DNA of 64,000 nucleotides, from assembly GCA_018389105.1 (NCBI GenBank), contig JACATO010001040.1, positions 1-64,000 on the forward strand. Direction: 5' to 3'. Positions 11,396 to 23,140 of this stretch are shown here, one piece after another (within the stretch, counting starts at the first letter, position 1; each line of letters begins with the position of its first letter). Source of the DNA: Nautilus pompilius (taxonomy: Eukaryota; Mollusca; Cephalopoda; Nautilida; Nautilidae). The translations under genes and the position numbers were made by a program. The notes below the pieces were generated by a model. It was not told where the DNA came from and did no database searches. It saw nothing but the letters and a program-made list of their open reading frames with translations.

Positions 11396-14117
11396 CAGCG
11401 ATAGCGAAGTTTGTCCAGTTTTGGTTCATGATAGACTTTCTTCGTCTTTCTGTTAAAAACAACAACAATGTGCAGTATTATCTACAGGTGATTGCTCAAA
11501 GTTCTCGTCCTTAGCCTTCGCCTTTTCCGACTCCTATATTTGGTTTTTACAAGAAAATAATTTTTCAGAGTAGCCTTGAAATGTTTGGTTGTAGCAGTTA
11601 GTTATCAGGGAACACTACTACTGCCATTATACGGCTCTGTGCCCTCTACGTTGTACTGGACACTGAACGTTATAACGCTAAGGCGAAGACCTGGCGTGAT
11701 AGAAAACGACCAATGGGTCTGTTACAGGTGTAAAGACACCTGTCGCGTTGCTTGATTGCCGACGGGTGACCAAAACGTTTCTAATGGACGACTAGTTAGT
11801 GGGTCTGTTACAGGTGTAAAGACAGCCTTTTCACCTGTCGCGTTGCTTGATTGCCGACGGGTGACCAAAACGTTTCTAATGGACGACTAGTTAGTGACAC
11901 CGGCGCTCCCTTTCGATCCTTTAATTACGTCACATGAAGGTTTTCTGTCCATCCAGTGGAGTAGTGTTCATATACAGAGATCTAACGAATTTCATAAAGT
12001 AGATCGTTACAAACGTGCATACCTATATATCGATCGTGTTATTGAACCTGTTAGTACGCAAAGATGCTAAATAATCGCCCAGGATATTTACACAAGGTTG
12101 CTGTAGATTACAAAGCAAACTGTACGGGCCTGGCCATGCAATAGATATTTTTAAAAACTGTTTTTATTATGATGAAAATAAACAGCTGTCGAAAATCAAC
12201 ATCCAGCTTTGTAAAAGGAGTTTAAAGGGCTATAAAATACATATTTATGCACCTACATATTTGGTGAAAGTATTACACGTGTAGGAAGGTACAGCAACCA
12301 GACAAGTAATGCCTGCAATATAAAATTTTGTGAGTTATCAGTTAATTGCAGCAATTACTTTTCTTTCACTAGTTTGGACAATGAAACGCTATCGTCTCTC
12401 ATCCACCACAACAAAGGGCGTGGGAGCCTTGGCCGAAAGCGCACGCTGTGTAGCACCTCGATATTCACGAACATAATCGATCAGTGCCACGAAATTCGAG
12501 TTCGGTTTAACGCAAATGCCATAGAGAAAAAATACTAGAGCTCGGTAACAGAGACATATTAACACGTACTTATCTGCCAGCTGATAAAACCGTTAAGAAT
12601 GCCCCCTGGCGGTACTTTTCACCTACAAAGGCGGCCGGTGGTGATCGCTCTCGTTTACATGGGGGCATTCAATCCACTAAAGGAAACACTACGATCGCCT
12701 CGATTATTGTGTGTGTGTGTGTGTGTGTCTTAGTTACCACATTTTAAAAGAATGTGGTTCCCATGATTCGGTGAAGAGCGAGTGGTAGGTTAGTCTAATA
12801 ATCAGAGCTACCTTTCGTACCGCATCTGTCTGGCAGGGAGAAATCGCCCCCCCCATCCGTTAGATCACGTGGCTTTAAATTATAACCATAAATTAGTTTT
12901 TGAACGGATGCTGACCAGACTCATCATTCTTCGCTGTTGTTGTTGTTGTCTTCTTTTTTTTTTGTTAGTTGATGGAGGACTGAAGTCAGTCCGAAATATT
13001 CAATTTAGTTGCGTTGAGGTTGCTGCTTTCTCCCGACAGACCCAGCTCGCGGAACTACTTTACCGACCTTCAGACGCAGCGGCCTAAGTTCATCGCTAGG
13101 CCACTCCGCGCCACACACGTACCCCGTGTCATTGACGTCGTTACTGTGCAATGTCGCATAGGCTGTGTTGTATGGCTGCACAAGTCTGACGTCACAGCCG
13201 CATTCCGTGGCGGGTTTCCAAGGAACGGACACGAGAGGATGATCCGAAGTATCTGTCCGTAAATAAGCCAAGTGCCGGCTGGCTGTCAGATTTACCTAAT
13301 TCTTTCTTTCGTGCAACATGTAAGACATTGTGGATACTCTCAAAATATCATAGGACGCACTGACTGCACGAGGCAACTCGCGCTTTAAAACGGGGTGTGA
13401 ATACTTTGGAAAAAATAAAGAAGCCGGCGCCATTCCCAGGCGCTTGGACTGAATCCTTAAGGCGGATGTTCATCGCAAAAAAAAATACCAATGACGTCAC
13501 GAGTGATATAGAAATATCGGTTAATCGCAGTAACTGTACGCATGAATGAATAACTAATGTTTTAAAAATGATCTGTCCGTATCGTTAATTTTTAAAGAAA
13601 TTCCAGTAAACATAAGCTTCTGATGTTCACCATATTTGAAATACTTCGGATGACGCGATAGCTCTTCTGTTAAGAAAACTAGAAAACGACTTGTGCGCGT
13701 CATATATGTGCATAGTTCAGCGAAAGCTTGGTTGTACAGGATGATGCGCTATGCTGCTCACAATGGATCTGATGTCACTACTTTCACTTCTAAAGAGCTC
13801 CATGTATTGTACATCAGTGGCTGCAGTATCTATTCAAGAACGCTTAGTTGTTATTTTTATATGCACTTCATAGTTTGTGATTACAGATTTTAAAAATGAA
13901 ACAAAATCAAAGATAGTGATGTGCCAACCTCATTGTTGCCCCAACACACGCAGATTTTATTTCGCCGGACCTGTTTCCCTGCTTTCTCATTTCAGCAGCT
14001 GGAAACCGAAGCGCACCTGCTGGAGAACCCAGCCAAAAGCCCTGGCCGATGTCGGACGCCCGGCATCTCGCAGATAACTGACTGACACAAGTCCTTTTTT
14101 GCTCACCTCGCCCGCAC
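11396..14117. other. Non-coding stretch left of the membrane-protein gene
   Basis: Apart from the duplicated block at 11714-11894 and a GT microsatellite at 12710-12728, nothing is recognisable. CpG remains frequent. Single TGACGTC-type sites occur near 13134, 13188 and 13493. Short frames show no family signature. Confidence 0.4.
11714..11894. repeat. Tandem duplication, 86-bp and 95-bp units
   Basis: Two adjacent copies begin TGGGTCTGTTACAGGTGTAA and end GGACGACTAGTTAG. The second copy carries a 9-bp insertion (GCCTTTTCA) and is otherwise nearly identical. Confidence 0.93.
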
Positions 14118-15028
14118 ATGGAACAAGGCGCTGTGGTTGGCCTCGTCTTTGGAAGTCTCCTCGGTTTGATGTTTCTCCTCTCCTGCGTGGCCTCTGCAAT
14201 CAAAGCGGTTAGGTGAGAGTCTAAACTTTTTAAGGGACGGGAACGGGGACGGTCGTTATTACTGTCTTTATTGAAAATATTGTTGGCGGGATGAGGGGCT
14301 GCCATAGCAAGCCGCCCGAGAGGGAAGAGGGGTGCTGGGAGTACACGGCTCGGATAGCTCTGGCGGACCCTTCGTAGTTCCCTTAATACGTTTAATTCAC
14401 AAATGCCGTTATGGATGTCTGGAGTGAGACTGCATCTTTCCCCTTTTTTTCCTTTTTTTAAAAAACTTTTAACAGAGATCGGCAGCGAATCAAGGAGAGA
14501 ATCGCCGCCAAGGAGCAGCTGCTGGTGGCAGCGGCAGAAATGGAGAAGAGACTAAGGGCGCAGGAAAAGCCTCGCCACTCCATATCGGAGTATTATGCGC
14601 GCATGGACGCGAGAAAGAGCTCGGTAGGGAGCGACACGAGCCTGAGAGAGGTAAGAGGGGCAGGAAGCAGGTTGAACGGGATAAGCACTTCCGAGCGACA
14701 CTTACCCGGACTGTCCAGAGACGAGAGACAGAGGCCCATCGACGAGAACGAGTGTCGGAAGTTCGAGGTGAAGGCCGAGCTGAACAACGTTGCCAGGGCG
14801 CCCCTGGAACCGCGAACCAACTCGGGCACGCACATAGCTGTGACCACCGGGACATACACCAGAACGAAGTCGTACCAGTCGGCCATGAGCCGGAACGTGT
14901 GCTGCGACACGTGCGACATCGACAGGGTCTGCGAGCCACAGGGGATGACGGTCTGCCGGTATGATAGCATCCGGCCGCCAGGGGTGGAAAACGTGGCATT
15001 CGACTTAGAGGAGGGCAACAGAGTGTAG
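14118..15028 (+). CDS. Small single-pass membrane protein with Cys-rich tail, two exons
   Basis: Exon 1 is 14118-14212 (donor AG|GTGAGA) and exon 2 is 14476-15028 (acceptor AACAG|AGATC, stop TAG), giving 215 residues. Residues 4-27 (GAVVGLVFGSLLGLMFLLSC and on) form one hydrophobic helix. It is followed by basic RDRQRIKER, a Lys/Glu/Ala-rich probable coiled coil, a Ser-rich segment, and a Cys-rich motif CCDTCDIDRVCEPQ near the C-terminus. An in-frame TGA 39 bases upstream of the ATG supports this start. An alternative is an internal exon beginning at 14128, where an AG follows a pyrimidine tract; the protein would then have an upstream ectodomain (see 82-175). A second possible donor (GAG|GTAAGA, about 14651) could give a shorter isoform. 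Family not recognised. Confidence is high that it is coding, lower for the start. Confidence 0.68.
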
Positions 15029-15342
15029 CCCACAGGGTTAGGGTTACTTGTACCGCACGGAGACAGAAGGTGACAACGACGCTTGCTCCTCACGACCCAA
15101 CAGAAGAAGCCGGTGAGTCGGCCTCCTGGTTCCATCCACCTTTGGCTAGAAGCCCGTTGTTAAATTAGTAAGGTTGCAGGAAATCGGTGACCAAAAATGC
15201 CAGCGTGTTTAGTTGACCTCTCATGATATACCTGGCTTCTCTACGTTATAATGGTAACTATGACGACGAGGGAATCCCGGGTAACATGCTTCTGGTTATT
15301 GTCGTCGTTTTTGAAGCTTCATTCAAAAATATTCCAGCGAAA

Positions 15343-15348
15343 AATAAA
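15343..15348 (+). promoter_or_regulatory. Candidate polyadenylation signal AATAAA
   Basis: It is the first canonical signal I noticed downstream of the membrane-protein stop codon, about 315 bases past it, on the same strand. It would give a 3' UTR of about 330 bases. Confidence 0.45.
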
Positions 15349-15599
15349 GAGACTTTAGGGATAACTGGTGGTCATAGAACTGTATTCTACCGATTCTGGG
15401 TCTTTGTGGGGTTTTTTCCAGAAGCTCCTCGTCACAAAAGGGAACCTTGCTTGTAGATACTAGTTAGGTCGGCTAACTCCCAGTAATTTTATGGTTCGAG
15501 TAGAAATTCAATTTTGTAGGGGGGGATCTCTTTTGAGGGGCTGTGAACGTCTGGAAGTGGTACTCAAAATCTTGTGAAAAAACGTACGTTTCTGGTACC

Positions 15600-15675
15600 A
15601 AAAAGAAGTGGGGAGGAAGTCTACTTGTGACGTCATCAAAAAGAAGTGGGGAGGAAGTCTACTTGTGACGTCATC
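15600..15675. repeat. 38-bp tandem duplication carrying TGACGTCA
   Basis: Two identical 38-bp copies run head to tail (AAAAAGAAGTGGGGAGGAAG, then TCTACTTGTGACGTCATC). Each ends in a CRE octamer, the same core as the CT arrays but in unrelated flanking sequence. Confidence 0.93.
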
Positions 15676-16938
15676 AAAAAGAGGGGGGTGGCCCCTCCCG
15701 TATATCTTCGTTTTGCATAACTTTCATACCTAAGAAATATTATTATGGTAGCCACAAATTTAAGAAATAATTAAAATATGTTAATTCTAGTGAAAATACT
15801 CAAAGGAGGCACTCACCTTATTGATTATGCATGTCTGTTTGGACGTCGAGCATTTCGAAATAGCCATTAGGGATCCCCCCTTTATTTCTGCGAGTTTATT
15901 CAAGTAACAGCAAAGATCTGCATGTTCTCGCCACATGCCAATGCACAACCTAGGGACGGTGTATGCTCCCCTACAGACGCAGTCCCCCGAAAGTCCCGTT
16001 TTGGACTTACGTTTGCACAAAGGGATTCCCTGCCTTCCTGTAATGCTATTTGGTAAAAAGTAAAATTTTAGAATTAAAATTTAATGAAAAAAGCAAGTAT
16101 CCTTACCCTGCTAGCATTCGCTGGGATAATAATTTGAAAAAGAAGTGAAAAATTCAGACCACATCACGAGGGGCGGGGGGTAAGTTATCTCCCATGTAAT
16201 AGTTTCTGATTTAAGAAATGTGCAATATATCAGAGCTGGGAAATCAAATTGGAATTATGTACTTAATGTTTTTTTGTGGTCTTTGTTAGAAATTTGGATG
16301 GAATCAGAGTTTAGATTTTGATAGCATAATGGGTGATTTTGTTACGTGTATTTTCTTCTTATATGAGATTAATCGCTGATCCTTGCACAGGAGTAGGGTA
16401 TAATGCTTACCTGTCACGTAAAGCTAATCAGTCGATTACATAAAATCAATGAGATCGTCAGAAAGATAGTGTGTGAAATAGCAATACAGAAATTCTCACG
16501 CGGGGGATATTTAGGGACAGTTTTCAAAGAACAAGAACGGCAATGGAAACCCTGCCCCAACTTATTTAATGAGTTCCAAAACCCAAAAGGCTGTGTTTGC
16601 ATTAAGTTTAGATGACAGTAGATGTGAGAGGGAGTGGGTATTGTGTAAATGCCACGTAAAAACGATTGGCCGTTGAAAGTCGTTGTCATTAAAAGAAAAC
16701 GATTTTTTGTTTTTGTTCTTCTTGTTCCATTTTCTAAGACACAAAGGAGGATGGAGATCCATGCCTGCTAGCATTTCGCAAGAGATTTACAAAACCCAGA
16801 AAAACTGAAACTAAGGGGGTGGGGTTAGGGTAGCACTGATAAGTATTAATGAAATACCATCAAAGATACAGCTACAATATGATCAAATCTTTGTAACCAA
16901 AATTCCCTTACGGTTAGAACTGAAGGATGCATATTTAT
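15676..16938. other. Transition stretch, no supported gene
   Basis: CpG density falls here from the CpG-rich left part to the CpG-poor right part. Short frames at 15787-16020 and 16403-16774 show no recognisable family or splice context. Confidence 0.4.
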
Positions 16939-17620
16939 AGAGAGAGAGATGACGTCAGTATACAGAGAGATGATGTCGGTATAGAGAGAGAGAGATGATG
17001 TCAGTATACAGAGAGATGATGTCGGTATAGAGAGAGAGAGAGATGACGTCAGTATACAGAGAGATGATGTCGGTATATAGAGAGAGAGAGATGACGTCAG
17101 TATACAGAGAGATGATGTCGGTATAGAGAGAGAGAGAGAGAGATGACGTCAGTATACAGAGAGATGATGTCGGTATAGAGAGAGAGATGATGTCGGTATA
17201 GAGAGAGAGAGATGATGTCAGTATACAGAGAGATGATGTCGGTATAGAGAGAGAGAGATGACGTCAGTATACAGAGAGACGATGTCGGTATAGAGAGAGA
17301 GAGAGATGACGTCAGTATACAGAGAGATGATGTCGGTATAGAGAGAGAGAGATGATGTCGGTATAGAGAGAGAGAGATGATGTCAGTATACAGAGAGATG
17401 GTCGGTATAGAGAGAGAGAGATGACGTCAGTATACAGAGAGATGATGTCAGTATATAGAGAGAGAGAGAGATGACGTCAGTATACAGAGAGACGATGTCG
17501 GTATAGAGAGAGAGAGAGATGACGTCAGTATACAGAGAGATGATGTCAGTATAGAGAGAGAGAGAGAGATGACGTCAGTATACAGAGAGATGATGTCGGT
17601 ATAGAGAGAGAGAGAGAGAT
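16939..17620. repeat. CRE/GA minisatellite (array E), opposite orientation
   Basis: Units of about 45-55 bp alternate GATGACGTCAGTATACAGAGA with GATGATGTCGGTATAGAGAGA, joined by GA runs. The reverse complement (CTGTATACTGACGTCATCTCT) is close to the array B core, so this is the same family turned around. About ten exact TGACGTCA cores remain; the alternate half-unit carries TGATGTCG or TGATGTCA. Confidence 0.92.
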
Positions 17621-19678
17621 TTCTTTAGAAAAGTTGATTTTCTTTAATCTAGGGGAAAAATAAATAAGATGCAAAGTCTTCTTCAGAGTAATTTCTTTTT
17701 AAAGCCACTCAGCTCAAATTTACTGAGCAAAAACTCCATAAAAATTCTCTGAAACTCACCTCTTGCTGAAGGTAGGGGGTTGGTCCACATTTTCCCAATC
17801 ACATCAGTAGTAATACAATCAACTAATGAGGCTGTGTTTAAATGATCTCTCCATGTCACCACCATCAGGGACCAGTCAAGAGGGAGAACTGTTTTCAAAA
17901 AAAAGGACGCTACCACCGACCAAAGCAGCAGTCATCGTCCTCTCTGGACTGTGGCAAAGGGAAAGATTTTCAAATCTAGGTTAGTTAGCTGGTTGTATTT
18001 CTGCTAATAACGGGATGGGAAAATCCAGAACCCACCCACTCACAACTGAATATCGTGTAAGCAAAACCTCTTCTTTCTTGTCCAAATTTACCACTATCTT
18101 AATTGAGTGAATTGGAGGAAGAAAAATAAATCAGTATTAGCCTTTGAATAATTACAGGTGTAGATTTAAAGTCTAACTGCTATTTTGTTCCATATGCTAT
18201 TGCTGCTGCTGTTTGCATGAAATGTTTTATTTGACATTTTGTTGTAAAACTAAAAAGAAACAAAGTGACTTCATCTCATCTCATATCTTCCGCAAACACA
18301 AGCAGAGCAGTTACTGTTACTTAATGAAAACTATGATGTATTATTAGATGTGCTCCAGTTTTTGTAAGTGACCATTATAAGCGTTGGTCTGAAGTCTCTT
18401 GTAAATAAAATGCTGTTGTGTTTATTTATTATTACAATCTTATTAGGCTGTTGTTTGTTTCTTTTAACAAGCGCGCACACAAGAATCTAAGTTTTTAAAG
18501 TCGACCTCCACATTGTATTAAATGTTACCTTTATAGCATTGACTGCTGCACTGGGTAATAGCTACAAGGGAGATAACTCACCATGCACACTGTCATCATA
18601 ACAGCATGTTAACCGCAATCTGCTCAGTATTTCCAGACTACCAGACAGCGAATGTTTCCGAAAAGATCTTCAGTTAATGGTACCAAGCCCATCCATTCAT
18701 GACCGTTACAACATGGCATCCAGACTGGTCACATTTAGTTCTTACGGTTAATCCTTCTCAGAGTACTGGTATTTCTTTTTTCTTCTTCTCAAAAGGGAAA
18801 TCGGTAACAGGATCTTGGATGCAGGAAGTTAAGGAGAGAAAGGTAGAATAAAACACCAAAACAAGATGATCATCATAATTAACACCCAGGTAACATCCAT
18901 CAGTAAACTGCCGTTAATGCTTGCGCGCACAAGACTCAGTAGCTAGCATCACTCAGGCTCAGACTCATATTTAGTCAGTAACAGAAGTTAGGAATGGAAG
19001 GTTTGTAGAGCTGGCATCATTCTCTCAAATTCTTTTTATGCTGCCAGAGATTTAGTAGCTGTACATAAAATTCAGATTAACCAGTTTTTGGAGAGAGAGA
19101 GAGAGAAAAAAAAGAAGCAGCAGCCCTAGAATGTGGCAGATGCTATACTGTCAATAGCTGGGGTCTGTTGTTTGTTCTTTTCCTTGAATGATAGATGGTG
19201 TATTGTCTAAGCAGCTACATAACTTGTAACACCCACAACAAAAGCCAGAAATCAATACCGAGAAGACGCGATGCATCTGCACTGTATCGGAGAAGCAGCG
19301 AGACCATTTACAAGGTAGCCTCCAGGCATTCAGGAATCTCAGGATTTTGGAAGAAATTCTTTTGTCAAATAAAAAAAAAAAATACTAAGTTTTTTTCCTC
19401 GTCATTTCAGAGTAGCTCAGCTCTTTTCGTTTTTCTGTGATGTGGCACCGGGCGAAAAGACACCTTAAGAAGTCCATGAGAGATGCGACAGAACGGCCCC
19501 AGGTGTGTGGTACTACAACTTGCCGCAGCTAACAAATGGAAACAGAACATTTCTAAAAAAAAAAAAAAAAAAGGTGGAATGTGTTAGTTCAGGTACAAAG
19601 AAAGGCCATCATCATCAGGGATAAGTGTGAAATTGCATTGTTCCTGCTAGATTTGGCTGGTCCATTCAAATGAAAATA
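17621..19678. other. Intergenic, no supported gene
   Basis: AT-rich and CpG-poor. An AATAAA near 18402 is followed by GT/T-rich sequence, which could be a polyadenylation site, but no linked coding exon was found. AAGGGAGATAACTC near 18568 is a phrase I associate with molluscan repeats; this is recollection, not a search result. Confidence 0.4.
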
Positions 19679-20060
19679 CATTCATGGCAAAAAAAGTTTT
19701 GCCATCACCCTAAATTACTAATAGCAAAACCTATCTTAAAATCGTGCTCATGCAGCTTGACACACTACCCATGGTCACTTCCAAACACCTGCTTTTGTTT
19801 ACTTCTGAGTCGTCACACCTGTCCTTATTCATAAGCACTTTTCAGAAATCACACGTGTACACATTACATCTCAAATTGTCGCATTTTCCAATTTTTTTTG
19901 TTGTCATTTTCCAATTGTGTGGAAAACTACAAAGCGCAGTATGCACTTAGATGTATTGACGTAACCTCGTTATGCAAATCAATGTGGTTTAATTGAACTT
20001 TATCAAGCAAAATTCTAAAATCATATGGCGAGGTAAAGCTTTTGGCCATGGAGTAGATGG
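19679..20060. mobile_element. Short inverted-repeat element (MITE), copy 1
   Basis: The left end CATTCATGGCAAAAAAAG then TTTTGCCATCACC pairs with the right end GGCGAGGTAAAGC then TTTTGGCCATGG. Internal sequence such as GTATGCACTTA and AGCAAAATTCTAAAATCAT matches the element at 61522-61836 in the same orientation. No transposase is present, so it is non-autonomous; the end style suggests the Tc1/mariner group. The right boundary is approximate. Confidence 0.55.
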
Positions 20061-22269
20061 ACTCTCAAGATGTGAGAGGGGGAAAACTGACACAATCTCC
20101 ATGGTGACAGGTGCCATTGATTTTATTGAGAAGTAACAGCAGTGTGCCGATGTGACATGAAGGGTGATACAGGAAAGAGCTGCAGAAGACTGACTGTATG
20201 TTCCAAGGAACAGCAATCTCCACAGAGTTAATAAACACTTTTGGTTCAGCAACTCAGGTGTGTGATAAACCTTACAAGTCAGCAGTGGATAATAAAAGAA
20301 AATTCTTAAAGCAAATGATGATGATTAATCAGTGGTCTGTTGCAGACCATGGCAACTTTGTACGTGTATGTCTTTCATGAAATTACAGCCTTTCAACGAT
20401 TTGAAACATCTACTTAATATTTTATTGAAGAATGAATGGATTACGTTATCAGATCTAGTTAATAATAATAACGTGGACCAGTCTAAAGAATGCATTAAAA
20501 GATTGGGAAACCCACGATCATCTTATTTATCTAGTAATCGTTCAATTGGATCAATGCAATTGGCACTGGTGCGTACAAAGATCAAATGCGCATTTGAAAA
20601 ACTAAAGTTTAACAGTTCTTCTTCTTCACCCAAGACATTATCCCTTCCTTTTTCTTTTTTAACATGCATTCACTGTCTACTTGGATGTTGCAAAGTTTGA
20701 AAGATATCTTCCCTAGAATGATCTGAAAACATCAGAAAGACTCTCATTTTACAATGACCGAGATAGTCTGAGGTGCACCCATCATCGGTGAGAATCCAAA
20801 CAATGTCCTACTAAGAGACAAAAAAAATCTGGATTTAAAAATTATAGGGCATCTGTGGGTAAGCAGATTGTCATTATTTTATTATTTAAAGTTGGGGGGG
20901 ACATATGCAATCTAAAACAAGTTTCAATCCACCAATCAGAAAAAAAAAAAGTTCCCATAATGCAATGCTGCACTTAACCTACAGCTCAGCTCTCCTAGAA
21001 CATAGCTGAACATTGACAGTCCACCGCCACACCCGAGGTAACGGTAAAAATCCTGGATACTGAAAACATAATAATGTTCGTAATAATTAAAACATGTGGA
21101 GTGTTCAGCTGGTGATGTGAGAGGAGATTAATCTTTTATGGTATTGCAATGAAGAAACATTTCCTTCATTATCAGCAGAGAGCTTATACATATGCATGCA
21201 CAGGTATACATTTACTCACTCACACACATACACATGCATGCAGAGGCTGGGTTTGCCGCAAGTCACATCTTTTCTAGGCAGACAAGGATCAGCTTTTCTG
21301 AACTCTTCTGCTGCATCAACTTATAAGAACAAAATAAATTCTACAAAATGCACTGGTTGATGACAAGTAGCTGCACATCCAGGGGGCATGTATCACGTCA
21401 CCAGAACTGAGACTTGAGAAGGAAAATTAATTCCAAGATTGGATGAAGGGTGTTTTACTACAGAGCTCACTGCAGTATCTGTAACTGAGTTAGTACTTTG
21501 TCTCAAGAGCGAATGATGGTGCATAAAGGAATCGTTAAGAATGACAAATAGATAAAAGTTTTTTTTTTTAAACATGTAGAAAGAGAAGAGTAACGAGGCT
21601 GGAATATTTAACAGGTCAACTTGCATCCCTTTCTTCATTAAATATGGAAAAAGATCGATCTGAAACGGCGGAATTAACTCTTTGCATACCGCATCGGTTT
21701 CTACCTTATTCATATCACCTAGGGTGCATGGCTACATATCTAGTCAAAACATGCAAGGTTGGAGCAATATGGATTTGTCACTACAGTGTCACATTAATGA
21801 AGGTGGTGTGTGTGTGTGTCAAATCCCTTATGGATCAACCTGTGCTGTGTAAATGAATTTGAAGGGTAGCAGGGTGAAAAGTTACCCCAGATGGTATACA
21901 GAGGGTTAAAAATAATGGATATCTAACCACCGGTAAAGAAAATGCTGCTTGGCATGTTTAATTATCAGAAAACTCTTATTTCCATTTGTTTAAAGGGGGC
22001 AGGTGAAAAGCAGAACTGTATTTTTTAAACATAAGGACCTGGATTTCATGATAAAATCTGTAGTTCATTGATTCTAAATCATGAGAGAACTAAAAATTCT
22101 CTAAAATTGACTGTTGTTATTATTGCAAGATAAAAACTGATCCTATATTATTAAAACTACCCCATAGTAGTGGGGAAGTACCATTTATTTTGAGGACAAT
22201 AAGTTGGCAGCAGTTAGGGTTATGCCAGTTCCTACATAAACAATAGAGAAATGTAAAAGCTATGGAATT
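20061..22269. other. Intergenic, no supported gene
   Basis: AT-rich sequence without recognisable exons. A dispersed-repeat fragment lies at about 20930-21090. Frames at 20332-20700 and 21393-21713 have no family resemblance. Confidence 0.4.
20930..21090 (+). repeat. Dispersed repeat of unknown class, copy 1
   Basis: CCACCAATCAG, then CCCATAATGCAATGC, then ATCCTGGATACTGAAAACAT recur in the same order, with drift, at 52450-52565 in a PSME4 intron. Boundaries are unclear; no terminal repeats or promoter boxes were identified. Confidence 0.5.
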
Positions 22270-23140
22270 AGAAGGCATCTGTTAAGATGTTTTGAGATTT
22301 ATTTACTTCAGTGAGTTCTTGCAGACAGCGCGTTGCTTGAAGTTTAGAAAGTTGTGCAAATTGATGATGCTGATGTGGGGAAGTCTCTGTTATGAAATTT
22401 GTGGACGATACAGAAATGTATGTTAAGGTTGGTTGATGCCAGTGATGCGGTGTGTTAGAATGATGCACACAAATTTAGATAGTTTAGTAGAATGGTCACA
22501 CAAATGGCAGATCATCTTAGTTTTGGAAAACAAGCTGATTACTTGTATACTCCAAGCAGATGGTGATTAAGCAGAGGCAGTTAGAAGTGAAAAGGACTTG
22601 TGGGTGATCACAGATAATACACTCAAAAGCCACAAACATTGAGAGAGAACGTCTAAAACCTAACTGTTTTTAGATGTAATAAATCGTGTTAACATAGCGG
22701 AAGCCAAGTAATTCTTATTTTCCTGTTTAAGTCATTATAGTAAGACCTCTTTTAGGGCATGCAGCCCACATTATGTAAAGGACAACTTGGAGAAGATTCA
22801 AAAACAATTTACCAGAATAATTAGCACCATCTGTAACCTTATTTAGACAGACTAGAAAGATTCCAACTGCTGGGTTTAGCCTACAGATGTTTCCATAGAG
22901 ACATGATTGAATTTTTTTCAAAATATTTTTCTGATAAGGGATGCATTCCGTTAAATCAGTTTTTGATGCTAGGAGCATATCATATGTAACTGTAGGACAG
23001 AAATTTAGAATTTTAAAGCAACCTTCAAAATTAGACAGTCCTCCCAGCTAGCAATGCTCTACCAAAGCAAATTCGACAGCTTTAGTATTTTCACGAAGGG
23101 CTAATTTTTTCCGTAAAAAAGGGAGTTTTGTTTTAAAACT
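22270..23140 (+). mobile_element. LINE (non-LTR retrotransposon) reverse-transcriptase remnant
   Basis: Plus-strand pieces in shifting frames match the C-terminal half of a CR1/L2/Jockey-like reverse transcriptase. KFVDDTEMYVKV at 22396-22428 is the F-x-D-D catalytic motif. KDLWVITDNTLKSHKH follows near 22590. HYVKDNLEKIQKQFTRII is near 22770, and YLDRLERFQLLGLAYRC then HRDMIEFF near 22840-22910. Many stops and frame changes show that it is old. No 5' end or tail was found. Confidence 0.7.

Noticed and set aside
14490-15135. Long minus-strand ORFs (169 and 180 residues)
   Set aside because: They are antisense shadows of the GC-rich membrane-protein exon, which has good splice sites and codon usage on the plus strand.
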